DNA of 64,000 nt, taken from the NCBI GenBank assembly GCA_958450365.1, contig CAUEEP010000760.1, positions 2,985,462 to 3,049,461 of the forward strand, read 5' to 3'. Position numbers and translations under genes: made by a program. This document shows positions 35,001 to 46,679 of the stretch, piece by piece (position 1 is the first letter of the stretch; every line of letters starts with the position of its first letter). The notes below the pieces were generated by a model. The model was not told the DNA's origin, ran no database searches, and was given only the letters and a program-made list of their open reading frames with translations. This DNA comes from Mesorhabditis belari. Lineage: Eukaryota > Nematoda > Chromadorea > Rhabditida > Rhabditidae.

Positions 35001-38000
35001 TCCTGTAAGTTCACGGATCTTGTTTTGACCGGATCTTATTCTTTTCTTAAACTTTTCACAAAAAACTCAAGTCATTTCTTGGCTGAGCTCTTTATTTCTT
35101 TCATTTCTCAAGTCACAAGTTAAAGAATGTTCCTTAGATCCCCTTAGATCTTGTTTTCAATTCCGAATACAAGGTGAAGAGCAATGGTAGGCAAAGGAAA
35201 ACAAGATTAGGATGGGAAGCCTAGGGGAATCGACACGGAAGCTCCATTTATGGGAGAAAAGGAAAGGATCGGGATACCGACACAGGAAACTGGCTGAAAG
35301 GCCATCCCCAAAAATGTTTCCAAGGCTTAGCCATCCCCTAGAAATATTTCCAAGGCTTGGCCATCCCCCAGAAATGTTTCCAAGGGTTGGCCCCCAGAAA
35401 TGTTTCCAAGGCTTGGCCATCCCCCAGAAATGTTTCCAAGGCTTGGCCATCCCCAAAAACCGAACGAAAGTCAAAGTTGCGTGTGTTTTCTTCCTACACT
35501 TACCGTAGGGTAATTTGATTTCGACGACTGATGCTGTTTGTGAGATCCTTTCTGGGAGAGCACTTCTCACCGCTAACTCGTAACGAGCGCCTGCCTCAAG
35601 CCCGCCCAATTCGAAGCTCGTGGCCGCTGTTTTGATCTAAAATCCTTGCGAATAAAGTGACGTAAAATTGAACTTGAAGCAGCTTTAGTTCTTTAACTTT
35701 TCCAATAATTTAAAAGAAATTCAATTGGTTACTTGAAATTGGTGAAATTGGTTACTTTGTCTTTAGCAAATTGCAATCTTTTTTCTTTTTTGGTCGTTGG
35801 CATTTTTTGCAGTCTTCTTTATGCATAAAAAGTCTTCTTTATGCAGTCTTCTTTATGCAAAAAAAACTCTAAAAGCTTTCTGACTATTTAAAATTTCTCT
35901 GTTTAGGTTTGAAAAAGCCTTTTGGATCCTAAAAAAGCCTAAAAAAAGAGAATTCGCGTGGGTGAGTGAAAAAAGCGAAAAAAAGAGGCAAGGATATTAG
36001 ATTTTTTGACTGAAAAGGATACCAAATTTCAGTCGAAAAGTGATATTTTAAATGTGCGTTGTGTTAGACCTAGAATTAGACCTAGACCTGTGTTAGACCT
36101 AGATCTAGAATTAGACCTAGACCTGTGTTAGACCTAGATCTAGAATTAGACCTAGACCTGTGTTAGACCTAGATCTAGAATTAGACCTAGACCTGTGTTA
36201 GACCTAGATCTAGAATTAGACCTAGACCTGTGTTAGCCCTAGACCTAGGCCATTTTAATGGGATTTTAGGCCATTTTAATGGGATTCCCATTTCTTGGGC
36301 TCTTTCTTTTAATGATTACCGTTGTTTTTGCGTTATTTGTTCACATAATTGTGCCCTTGCAAATGGGCCTTTATTCTTTGCCTATTTCTTTGCCTATTTC
36401 TTTGCGCTCGTGGGCGGTAGACTAGATTTCAAGTATGAAAATAGCTCTCCATCTCTTGGAAATCTGGAGAAATTCAAACCAGTGAATTATTTATCAAATT
36501 CATGCCTTTTTCTTTCTTTTTTCCCCCCGAGCAATTTATAAGACAGCAATTTGCGTAAACTTCTTGGCCACGCTACGAGGAGTTCTTGAGAGAATGAATA
36601 ATTGAGAGAAGGGAATATCGTTGAAGAGAAAGGGGAAGGGATCGAATAAGTCGACTCTTTAAGGGAGATCCCTTCAGAATCACTATATGAGATCACTATA
36701 TGAGATTTTTACAAGTTTTTAAAGCAAATACCTATGTTGATCTTATCAAAAATTTTGTTGTTGATCCGCTACGAACGTCGTAACGTAACGTAGAGGACTA
36801 GCATCAAGATGATGTTTGTATTAGGCTTTCCAGAAAGTCTTTTCGTCTCTTTTCATACTTCCGTTTAAAAATAACAAATTCACCAATAAACTTATGGCTT
36901 GCTTTAAATAAAAAAGTCTTTATTGTTCAATTTCCATTATTTTAAGTCAATTTCGGTTCACTTTCAACCAAATTCGAGAGTGATAAGCCTGTTTTTCGAG
37001 ATTCGTTGCAAATTCGAGAGTGTTTTTCGTAAAAATCTATAAAAGCCCCTACGAAGAAGTCGGTTGAATCAATTTCTCTAAAAATTTGGCTATATAACTA
37101 ACTTTTTGTGCTCTATCTTTTATCTATTGACATCAAGATAGGTTTCCTTAGCTAAAGTGGGTCTTTTTTAAAGCTAAAGTGTCCGCACCATCAAGCCGTC
37201 GCTCCTTTTTGACTACCCGACTTCAGGCTCTCAAATAAGTCCAGACATAAATAATTTTAAACTCGTTTTAGTGTTATTTTGCAGAGAAATAAGTGGTCTT
37301 TCGAATGAAACAAACCCTACCTCAATTGGTGCATTTGTTGGTTTTAAACGGAAGTGCGAAAAGGAAGCGAAAAGATTTCTGGACAGCTTAGTGGGTAAAA
37401 CTCTCCCATGGGATGTTGATTAGTTTCTGAAGGTGTAGTAGCCATACTTTGCTTTAGGAGAAATAGATTTCTAGTCTAACTGTATGGAGTAATCAAAAGG
37501 TTTTCAATTCAATATACTTAATGGATTCTTTGGCTAATTTTGGCTTTAAAACATCATTATTGTTTGCCTTCTTTGGCCTTCTTTGACCTTCTTTGACCCA
37601 AACATCTCATTCTTACAAATCTTTAAACCTTCACATCTTTCCACTTCCCAATTCTCCCTTTTTCTCACACAATCATCTAATTTATGTGCTTCAAATCCAA
37701 TCACATTTTTCTCCTTTCTGAATCTTTCTCCATTTTCTATTACTCACATTTTTGCATAGAAGTATTGAAAGGCTGAAAGGGGCTCCAAATCGACGAAAAT
37801 TGGATTCCCCATTTTTCCAAATGAGAATTCAAAGCATAAGTGCCAGATCTTTAAAGCCTAACACTGTTTTTTCAAAAATCATTTGGTCCAAGGAATGTAG
37901 GCGGTTTAATTAGGGTTTGCATGTTTGAACGCTATCTAAAAACCCGAATAAAAAAAGTTTTTCAATGAAATTTTCACCAAAAACTTGTCAATTTTTGCAA

Positions 38001-41000
38001 ACATCAATCTTTTCTAATATATTTACTTTCTAATATACTTATTTTCCAAATTGAATCTTCTTAAAGTTCTACCTGTTGCCTGTGCAGTGATACGCCTTTT
38101 TTCGAAGTCACTTGTTTGACGTGAACCAAGTAGAAGATCTCTGAAAATCAAAAAGCTTTTTGGGGGATAGCATCAACGTTTAGCATTCCTAAATTATTCT
38201 TATTCTATAAATGGGTAAAGATCACATCCACCCTCAATCACTCCCAGAAATCCGACTCTCTGAACGGCGCTCGGATTTCTTTGAAGCTCAATTTCTCCTC
38301 AATTTCTCGATTCATAAATCCCCTTTTGGGAAATTATGGAAATCAGAGGAAGCTTCATTTTGAGTTTATATTTAAATAAACCAGGATTTTGATCGGCGGG
38401 ATGCCATTGGAGCTTGACGGAACGAGAATCTTTGATGGTTGCCTTGAAGTCCAATGGAGGGATCAGGGTATCGTCGGCTAGAGGTCCGTCAAGTGTCAGC
38501 TAAATTTTAAACGTAAGGATTTTGATCTGAAAGCTATTAGACTGCCTAGAAAGTCTTTTCGTTTCTTTACTTCCGTTTAAAACCAATTTGAATGATGGAT
38601 TTGAATCGGTTAATTTAAAGGATTTTGTTATTTTTTAAACCGAAGTATGAAAAGGAACCAAAAGACTTTCTGAAAAGCCTAATAAATCCGTTGTACTCGT
38701 AATCGTAATCGTAATCGTAATCTTCTTAGTCAATCACGCTTTTACTGTTTTCAAAAACATCTTTTCCTTCAGTGACACGTTTAACCATCAAAAGTCAATT
38801 AGACTACCTCGACAACCATTCAACATCCATCCTAATTCCCGTTTTCAACTCCAAAAAATACTACCCAAATCGAATCCAGTAGCTTTTGCAGAGAAATCAC
38901 CCCATTGCTCACCCGTTTTTTTTCTTTACAAACCTTTTTTTGAAAGGTAATGAGAAGAGATTGACTCCAATGATCGTTGGTTCTTTCGTCGGTTCGCACC
39001 TGAAAACATAACAACAACCAGCCTTTTCTTCATTCAATTGGCTTGATTTATTCCCATTTCTTTTGTGGAATGGAATTTGAAAATTGAATGATCTGCTTGA
39101 AGTCTGTTTGAGTAATTTTTGAGCTTTTCTCAATTGTCTTGCTGATTTTCTCAATTTCCCATTTCTCAGGTAGAAAATGACGCTGATTTTTAAAATCAGA
39201 TGTCACCAAGGCTTACACCAAGCTCACCAAGGCTTATACCAAAGTCACCAAGGTCACCAAGGCTTACACCAAGATCACCAAGGCTTACACCAAGGTCTCC
39301 AAGGCTTACACCAAGCTCATCAAGGTCACCAAGGCTTACACCAAGCTCACCAAGGCTTACTGACGAATAAATTGTGTTTTAGACTTATCCTACTATTCTA
39401 TTTTGATAGCTTGTCATTTTAAAAACGAAACTCTGCCGTAAACTCATCAAATCTCAGTAAATCATCCATCACATGACTTTTCTTGAGAGCTAATTCAAGC
39501 TAATTCAATTTTTCTGAAAATAGAAAATTTCAAGTTGTTTTGCAATCTATTACAATCAAAATCTATTGCAATCTATTACAATTGCAATCACATCAAATTT
39601 GATCTACAAATTTCCATTAAATTACAATTTTCTGAGCTCTCAACTAGCGCAAATCTTTCCCTCTAACTTTTTGCCTTTTCTTTTTTGTCTTTCTTTCTTT
39701 CTTTCTTTCTTTTCTTTTCTTTCTTTCTTTCTTTTCCATGAATTTTTACGTCTTAATCGCGGTAATAATGGCCCAGAAATGTGGGAATTTTGCTTCTCTT
39801 TCTGAACAGAACAACCATCTGTTCCAAAGCGAAGAGTTGAAATGAACTTATTCTTATAGAAACATGTGTGTATGAGAATTAGATGTGTTTAGCGGCTAGT
39901 CAAGTTGTGTTTTTGGAGCTTTGCTTTCAAACTTTGCTTTGTTTCTGTATCCCCACCTGAACCTCAACTTGCTCATTGTTTCGAAGGTTCGGAATTTGAA
40001 GTTTCTGAGAGTTTCCACGACTTCTTTGATACGTCCATTCCCCAACACCAACCACACGATAGCGAATCAAATAGGGGAAATCTAAAAACGTGTACTCTTT
40101 AAATCCTTAGCTATAAGTTAAGTTAGCTTATAGTTACACTACCGGACAATGAAATATCATATTTGAAAAAAGATCGTCACTTTCGCGCGTCTGTAACTCT
40201 CTTGTCTTTACCGTATTTCTAAATATGAATATTATCATTGTGTAGCCCTTGAAAAGAGCTTTCAGAAAATGTATAACACTAATAGTTTAAACTCAAAAAC
40301 AAGGGAGTTATAGACGCGCGAAAGTGACGATCGTTTTTCAAATATCATATTTCATTGTCCAGTACTGTAGATCTTGTAAATTCTCTAAAACAAACCCGCT
40401 AGCCGAATAGATGACAAAAGCTTTCTCTGACTGTTTAAGCTTAGCTATAAATTTAGCTATAAGTTACCGTATTTAACTCAAAGTTTGCTTACAATTAGCT
40501 GTAACAGCAAACCAAAGCCAAAGCCACTTTTCAGTAGACTTTTTTGCAAACTTTCAACAACAACAACTTTATTTTGTTGAAAATCTCTGTACTTATCATT
40601 TGTCGGTTAATAATAATTTCCAGTTTCCAGTTTGAGCACTTTCTTCAAAAGAAACCCATTTTGGTGTCAATAGAAAAGTTGTAGAGAATCAAAAATTAGG
40701 CTTATAGACAAATTTCCAAAAAGATACACTTAGTAGTTTCGCTTAAAATGCAAGTTTTGTTGCAAGTTTTGTGAAAATTCGTAAATTTGGCATTTCTTGA
40801 AAACCAGTTTTTGTATCGTTCTGAAAATTTGGATATAAGCTTGATTTTTGATTCTCTACAACTTTTCCATTGACACCAAAATGGGTTTCTTTTGAAGAAA
40901 GTGCTCAAACTGTCACATATGACAATAGCCGGCAGTTTTCAATTCACTAACCCAATAGATTGAGATTAGCTTTGTTTTGTCGAGAAGTCAATGTCCACGG

Positions 41001-44000
41001 AGCCGACAGATTATTTAGCAAAGGGAAGGAGATTTGATGATGACAGAGGGAAGGGGGTTATGTAAAAGCTCTGCGCCAGACGACGAGTGATCACGCGAGG
41101 ACCGGACTTTGAGAATCGAGGACTGGACTCCCAGTTTGAGCACTTTCTTCAAAAGAAACCCATTTTGGTGTCAATAGAAAAGTTGTAGAGAATCAAAAAT
41201 TAGGCTTATAGCCAAGTTTCCAAAAAGATACACTCGGTAGTTTCGTTTAAGATGGAAGTTTTGTGAAAATTCGTAAATTTGGCATTTCTTCAAAAGCGGT
41301 TTTTGAATGGTTCTGAAAATTTGGATATAAGCTTGATTTTTGATTCTCTACAACTTCTCCATTGACACCAAAATGGGTTTCTTTTGAAGAAAGTGCTCAA
41401 ACTGTCACATATGACAATAGCCCGCAGTTTTCAATTCACCAACCCAATAATTAATTTTATGAACGTACATATCAAGAAATCAACAATCTGAGATTTCGTC
41501 TCGAACTTTCGCCATAAGGTAAATCGATCAAAAACAATAATGAGCTTTTTGAAGATTGTCCTTCTTCAGAAAATTTCAAAGTCATCAATTCCAACATTAT
41601 TTTGTCAATCTTTCAAAATGATACCTGCTCTATGTGATCGACTTTTCCACTCGAGTCGGATTGAGCCATCTGTCGGTTCATAGCTAAACCATTTGTTTGA
41701 AAAGTTTGGTCACTGTTTTACCAAGTAAACGCTACTGTACAGTTTGTTTACAAGGAAGCCAACTACAAGGAAGCCATTTTAAAACTACATCTGCAAGATT
41801 CGCAAAATTGCAACTACATCTGCAAGAAAACTTATCCAAAACCTTGTTTTGTCATCAAAGCTTGCAAATTGCTAACTTTTCGATCTCTTTCAAGCCTTTC
41901 GGTCTTTGCTTTCGGTAAAAAGCTTTGCACCGAGCAATTCTCTTATCACAATCTAGTTTCTTTTCATTTTCAAACTATGTAGTACCTAATTACTTCCAAA
42001 GACTAAAAGTTATTTCGACAAATTCCATATTACCTCGATCGCAAACCCTCAATTTGCTCAATTGGCGAGGCGTTGATCTGAAATTTTGTTTGGATTCATT
42101 AGAAAAGAGTTCTCTAACATAAGTGTTGAGATATCCAGAAATGTTTTCATTTCTTTTCAATCCTTCTGTTGAAAAATAACAAATCCACGAATAAACTATG
42201 AGTAAAATCCGAATTCCCGCAGTTCGAGTACGGGTTGGCAACTTTCCAACGCTAAATTCTAAAATACACCTAAGCTACCGTACTCGAGATGGCGTCTCCC
42301 TTTCCCCCATAAAACAAAGTCCCATCCCTTTAAAATTCATTCTTTAGAAGAATCGTCGCTCTGTGCGGCGTTTTCGCCGTGTATTCTGCGCGTATATGTT
42401 TCCCTTCCTCTATCCCGTTATAAAATTCTGTTTATTGTTGTAAAATTATGTTTATTGTTGTTGTTTATTGTTGTAAAATTCTGTTTATTGTTAAAATTTC
42501 TCTCCTCCTTGTATTGTTCCCACCCCTCGTTCCCTGTTTCCTTTTAAACTTTGTTTTATCTTCGTTCCCTGTTTTTTTATACTTTTCTGGGTTCTTTTCA
42601 CTTTCTTGGTCTTTCGGACCCGTGTCTTTCATACCATCGATAAAGTTATTACAAATCTAAATTCTTCTCTCTATAAACGTCAATCCAAACCAGCCGCGAA
42701 CCACTTTGTTATTCCTTTCGTTTTGGCAAATCATTTAGAATTGTTGTTTCTAGGTTAAAAGATTTAACAGTTTGGGTAAGATTTCGACCCAGAATTTGGA
42801 TTTTTCGAATCGCAACACGTTACTTATGGTTTTCTCTAAATAAAAATTGTCTATTGTTCAATTTCTCATCTATTTACGCCAATTGGATCTTTTTAAGCCA
42901 ATTTTGGCTCACTTTCAAGCAAATTCGAGAGTGATAAACGTGTTTTTCGTATTGAACAATAAACACTTTTTGATTTAGATTAAACCATACCGTAAATACT
43001 GTAATAGTACCCCACCCGCCTCGTACAGTCGCGTAGTCGCAAAAGTTTTTTAGTATTTCATTTTTTTCAAAGCACCCGTACTTTCAAAAAATGCGTCTTT
43101 GGTATCAAAAAATAGCTGAAATTCAGGGCTATTTTTTGATACCTAAGCGCGCATTGTAGCATAAACCAGTGTCGAGAAAAACTCGTTCAAAGCTAGACTA
43201 CGCAACACTCCGCACCTTCATTATGGGGGTGGGGTACTATTCCAGTATTTACGGTAGGTATTACCAAATCTATTCTTAGCACAACAACTGTACAGGTGAG
43301 CTTCTGGAAAAGAATGGCAAAGAAGTGTTGCGTAGTCTAGCTTTGGAGCTTTAGTCTAGTCTAGTCTAGTTTTCTCGACACTGGTTTATGCTACAAAGCG
43401 CGCTTAGGTATCAAAAAATAGCTGAAATTCAGGGCTATTTTTTGATACCTACGCGCGCATTGTAGCATAAACCAGTGTCGAGAAAAACTCGTTCAAAGTT
43501 AGAGCTACGCAACGCTCCGCACCGTCATTATTGGGGGTGGGGTACTATTACAGCATTTACGGTAGGTGAATTGGTGAATTTGTTATTTTTAAAGAAACGA
43601 AAAGAGACAGCCTAATATTTCTTCTGAAAAGCCTAATATTTCTTTGAAACTCCCGCAATTTGACGTGCTTTCTGTGTCTCCGATCTCCTCTCCAAGAAAT
43701 ACACAAAAACGAATTCCCTACTTTTTTTTGATGTGTTTTCGTGAAAGAAAACGCGTAATTTCCTTGCACTCGATTCAATCGGAACACGGAAATAACAAAA
43801 TTTGCAGGGAAATTCGCCTCTTTGCCTAACTTCTTCAATGACTTCTCTTCTCACTCCAACTCACTTAACTGAACCCCTTGAAATGATCAATTCGCTGAAA
43901 TGATCGCTGAAAATCATTCGAAATTTTTACTATTCCAACTCTTATCCAAATCTCGTTTCCCAATATTTGCCGGACTCCCGCCGGGCTGCGTACTTTAGCG

Positions 44001-44374
44001 GCTTTAATATTGAAAATGTCCACCGCTCTTTTCACTCTCAAAATCTCCCCTTTTTTTAGAGTAAATACCCTCCCACGATATCTTTATGCTTAAAAACTAT
44101 TCACTTCCGTGTATCTATTTTAAAGTAAAATCCAAAAAAGAGACTAAACGAAAGATCTTGGTTTGGCTGGTTGACTGAGCTGAACCAGTTGGCTGGTTGG
44201 CTGAACTGAACCAGTTGGCTGGTTGGCTGAGCTGAACCAGTTGGCTGGTTGGCTGAGCTGAACCAGTTGGCTGGTTGGCTGAACTGCACCAGTTGGCTGG
44301 TTCAAAATTGTTCCCAGTTTTCCCCTTTAACTCACCTGAACTCCAGCAACGAATAAAAGCAGAAATATCAGCAT
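29054..44374 (-). CDS. secreted five-FN3-domain protein
   Basis: Nineteen minus-strand exons agree in phase and give 554 residues: 44336-44374, 42034-42077, 41625-41683, 39957-40081, 38934-38999, 38382-38499, 38073-38140, 35504-35636, 32945-33061, 31780-31876, 31606-31694, 31062-31143, 30965-31019, 30850-30916, 29849-29947, 29515-29628, 29381-29460, 29214-29337, 29054-29142. Exon 1 is a signal peptide core (MLIFLLLFVAGVQ). Five fibronectin type III domains follow (about 14-111, 112-217, 218-318, 318-419, 420-525) with the buried Trp (IRLEW, VKLQW, NLTW, VQVQW, ILSW) and late Tyr (ARYELAV, EYQLEI, YFVRI, YQVRI). The tail is basic (RRRARYF) without a membrane segment, so an extracellular matrix or adhesion role is inferred. 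I do not recognise the orthologue. Linking exon 1 to exon 2 across 2.3 kb of MITEs is the weakest join. Confidence 0.8.
30595..30667 (-). mobile_element. tRNA-derived SINE-like element in FN3 gene intron
   Basis: The minus strand reads GTGGCTCAGTGGTAGAGTC (A box) and AGGGTTCGGTTCC (B box), then TTCTTTGCC as in 23100-23168. To its left is a TTTTTGGCTTTTTGGC run. The anticodon arm does not fold convincingly, so not a functional tRNA. Confidence 0.5.
33071..33624. mobile_element. hairpin MITE with GGAGTGGGACAAATGC ends
   Basis: The ends GGGAGTGGGACAAATGCGAC and its inverse, plus arms of about 240 bp including repeated TTAGCGCACCTTT and CAGAGCTTGTGGAA, form a near-complete palindrome. It lies in the FN3 gene intron between exons 35504-35636 and 32945-33061, 10 bp from the acceptor of the latter. 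A solitary copy of the end (TATTTGTCCCACTCCC) is at 33905-33920. Confidence 0.82.
34405..34580. repeat. TTGG/TTGATTGG microsatellite
   Basis: (GGTT)n followed by units such as GGTGTTGATTGGTTATATT. It lies in an FN3 gene intron. Confidence 0.9.
35300..35460. repeat. 30-bp minisatellite in FN3 gene intron
   Basis: Five to six copies of CCAGAAATGTTTCCAAGGCT plus TGGCCATCCC. The unit is 30 bp, with one shortened copy. It lies ~45 bp outside the exon at 35504-35636. Confidence 0.88.
36063..36245. repeat. 35-bp minisatellite
   Basis: About five copies of CCTAGACCTGTGTTAGACCT plus AGATCTAGAATTAGA, itself built from smaller AGACCT units. Confidence 0.9.
36821..37390. mobile_element. MITE family C, copy 2
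   Basis: TTAGGCTTTCCAGAAAGTCT at the left; the right end degenerates to TTTCTGGACAGCTTA. It is full length and close to 13931-14489 in the interior (ATTCGAGAGTGATAA, AAAGCTAAAGTGTCCGCA). It lies in an FN3 gene intron. Confidence 0.8.
38537..38682. mobile_element. MITE family C, internally deleted copy
   Basis: Both ends (TTAGACTGCCTAGAAAGTCT and ...AAAAGACTTTCTGAAAAGCCTAA) are present, with most of the interior missing. It lies 38 bp beyond the FN3 gene exon 38382-38499. Confidence 0.7.
39205..39362. repeat. CACCAAGGCTTACACCAAG minisatellite
   Basis: Irregular 9, 18 and 21-bp units derived from CACCAAGGCTTACACCAAGCT, in an FN3 gene intron. The plus frame HQGLHQAHQG is a repeat artefact. Confidence 0.88.
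39690..39736. repeat. TTTC microsatellite
   Basis: (CTTT)n run with interruptions, in an FN3 gene intron. Confidence 0.85.
40135..40369. mobile_element. Tc1-type MITE family D, copy 2
   Basis: TACACTACCGGACAATGAAA to ...TTTCATTGTCCAGTACTGTA, nearly identical to 21280-21514. It begins 54 nt upstream (on the minus strand) of the FN3 exon 39957-40081. Confidence 0.82.
40628..40956. mobile_element. MITE family B, truncated copy
   Basis: Starts inside the family at AGTTTGAGCACTTTCTTC and runs to the intact right end AATTCACTAACCCAATA. Confidence 0.72.
41131..41449. mobile_element. MITE family B, truncated copy
   Basis: Same segment and same truncation point as 40628-40956, about 180 bp away. 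The shared left boundary AGTTTGAGCACTTTC suggests a shorter sub-family rather than two independent truncations. Confidence 0.72.
42988..43256. mobile_element. MITE family A, copy 2
   Basis: Intact TACCGTAAATACTGTAATAG and inverse ends, with hairpin arms as in 22473-22742. It is followed by a 70-bp stretch (43250-43325) that is the inverse of 22411-22480. Confidence 0.85.
43326..43564. mobile_element. MITE family A, left-truncated copy
   Basis: Starts at GTGTTGCGTAGTCTAGCTTT and ends ...ACAGCATTTACGGTA. A small TCTAG expansion is present. Confidence 0.78.
44161..44305. repeat. 26-bp minisatellite
   Basis: Five copies of TTGGCTGGTTGGCTGAGCTG plus AACCAG, 31 bp from the first exon of the FN3 gene. 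Confidence 0.9.
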
Positions 44375-45335
44375 TTCCTTGGTTTCAATCTTTAGCTTTC
44401 AAGTTTGGAAAGTTTGGAAAGTTTGGAATGTTTGGAAATGAATTCAAGTTCAAGTCTGTGTTTGTTTGCCTGTCTGAAGTTTTATCAAGAATTGGTACAA
44501 GGCGGCACAAAGGGGTGAAATGGGAGGGGAATTCCCTCTTGATGACCCCTTGATTGCCTTAATTTGAATTGTTGCTGATAACCCTTCTTGAAATGATCAC
44601 GAAATGACCAATGACAAAGCTTGACATTTGGGAAAGTTAGAAATTTGCATAAAAGAGATAAGAATGAAAAGAATTCAAAGAAGAATTCAAACAAGTTTAC
44701 TTTAGACTTTACTTTCTTAGACTTTACTTTAGACTTTACTTTAGACTTTACTTTACAAACAAGTTTACTTTCTTAAGCTCGTTTCTCTCTAGACAACCAT
44801 TGGCTTCAATCCAGGCAAATATTATTGAGTAAGTCTTTTTTTGAAAAAAAATGAACAAAATTGCTCTATTGTTAATGTATTCTATGATCATTTAAAGAAT
44901 TTAGAAGAGGAATGATTTGTTTTCTCTCATTCAAGCAAGATTTCATCTTTTAGGAGAAAAACAGCGATTTTACTTTGTTTTCACGAATTCAAAGGACAAA
45001 TTTCATCTATTAAGATGAATTCATTTTGTAATTGCCTTTTTTTGTTCGTTTTTTCAATGCTTGTGAAGTTCTTTGGACTTTCTTAGGGCTAAAGCTATGA
45101 TAATTAGCAAGAAGAGTAGCGAATTTTCAATGTTCTTTGGTAATAGAAAAAGAGAACTTCTTGAAACTATTGTTTAGCAAATTTTGCTTTTGTTAAAAGC
45201 TTTAGATTCATTTAAAAGCTTTAGACTCATTTAAAAGCTTTAGATCCATTTAAAATCTTTAGATTCATTTCAGTTTGAATTTGAGATTTATTCGAAAATC
45301 TCTTTCAACTTCTTGACCTATTGGATCCAAAAGTA
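44375..45335. other. intergenic, promoter region of the FN3 gene
   Basis: No gene. Contains AAGTTTGGA repeats (44400-44440), an ACTTTACTTTAG repeat (44695-44760) and a TTAAAAGCTTTAGATTCAT repeat (45190-45270). The promoter itself cannot be recognised. Confidence 0.45.
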
Positions 45336-46072
45336 TTAGGTACTTGCAAAAGAAACTGCGGATTATAACCAACATTCGAAGAACCCAAAATCCAATAAGA
45401 AAACAACTTTATTCCAAAAGATATTTGCCATTATTATCAACTATGTTCTTACATTTTTTGCGTAGATGCTTGATTTTGCTTTGGATGTCTGATTCGAAAA
45501 ATTCGGGGTCCCGCGACACAAAGTAGTCTTGCACCCAAATTTCGACTTCTTCAGGATTGTTAAACTTTAGATTTGACAATCCTGAAGATTTGCAAGAGAG
45601 TGTTGCATAGACAGGAACAAGTGGTAATCTGAGGGAGCAATATCAGGCGAATAGGGCGGATGAGGCACAAGTTTCCAGCCTAATTCTTCTATGGTGTTTT
45701 GAGCCAAGTTTGATGTGTATACCCGGGCATTGTCAGCGAGCAAATGGATTCTCCTTGAAACGTCAGAAACCATTCCTGGCAAGTCCTTCCACTCAAAATG
45801 TTTTCCCCAAATGCTTCACAAAGATTCCAGCGCGACTCCGATGCTGATTTCTTCCTTTTGAAGTCATAGAGAAGACACACCCGCAACACGAGCTTTTGAT
45901 CTTGTACCTAAAATTATGTAACATTCAATGATAGCAATAGTTGTGAAAATCATTAAAACAAATAAGCAATAATAATACAATATAATTAAATTTAAACCGG
46001 ATCATCACACTTCGAAATAACAAAAATTTTCTTCCTCGGAAGTAATCCGCAGTTTCTTTTGCAAGTCCCTAA
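45336..46072 (-). mobile_element. internally deleted mariner transposon
   Basis: Near-perfect ends TTAGGTACTTGCAAAAGAAA and inverse ...TTTCTTTTGCAAGTCCCTAA are flanked by TA on both sides; total 737 bp against ~1.3 kb for a full mariner. The minus strand keeps the start and end of the transposase but lacks the middle. It sits directly against a remnant of MITE family A (46075-46095). Confidence 0.88.
45425..45898 (-). pseudogene. mariner transposase, middle deleted
   Basis: The minus strand begins near 45898 with VLRVCLLYDFKRKKSASES and NLCEAFGENILSGRTCQEW (helix-turn-helix). It then jumps, with a change of frame, to LLADNARVYTSNLAQ carrying the second catalytic Asp, LVPHPPYSPDIAPSDYHLF with the mariner-type last Asp, and a C-terminus ending GKYLLE before TAA. 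The linker and first Asp block are missing, so it cannot be active. The preserved C-terminus suggests a fairly recent loss. Confidence 0.88.
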
Positions 46073-46153
46073 TATTACAGTATTTACGGTAGGTATTACC
46101 AAATCTATTCTTAGCACAACAACTCTTAGCACAAAAGCAGAGAATGACAATTG

Positions 46154-46679
46154 TATTACCCTAAAGTCGCGAGTATAAGTTCTGTTTGGTTTTCGCTTGC
46201 AAATTGACGGCTGTCTCCGGTGCGGTGTGTCGAGGGTTCGAACCCCGCTGCAGCATGACTTTTTTGCTTTTTAAGAACAATAATAGAAGTAAATTTATTG
46301 AGGGTTATAGCAATTTTATGCTGTTATTTGTTGCTCCGGACGTGGCTCGGCGCGTCCGCCCTGCTTCTCTCCGGTGCTCAGTCTTATGGATCCCTCCCTG
46401 GCCTCTTCATCCGGCCAAAGTCCACGCCGACGGTCGAAAGAGATGCTTTCCAGCGTCTTCTTCAACACTATCGTCTGGATGTATCCATGCACATAACAAA
46501 TAGCAATGGTGACAAATAGCAATGGCTGTCACCCTGTAGTATCCCGCGCTCCAAGAACAATAATAAAAGCTTATATAACAATAAAAATGTATAAAAACCC
46601 AACAAAAAGAAATTCAAAGCAATTAAAGCGAATGTAAATTAAGGCAGAACTTATACTCGAGACTTTAGGGTACCTAATA
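46154..46679. mobile_element. TIR element carrying a tRNA-like segment
   Basis: The ends TATTACCCTAAAGTCGCGAG and the inverse of TATTAGGTACCCTAAAGTCT match over ~30 bp (through AGTATAAGTTCTG). Inside, 46190-46262 reads tRNA-like (B box AGGGTTCGAACCCCG followed by a T run) and 46320-46480 is GC-rich. Both DNA-transposon ends and a Pol III-type head in one unit are unusual. Confidence 0.55.

Noticed and set aside
43557..43854. Minus-strand frames between FN3 exon 1 and exon 2
   Set aside because: No acceptor/donor pair gives a phase-compatible exon, whereas exon 1 and exon 2 join directly in phase.
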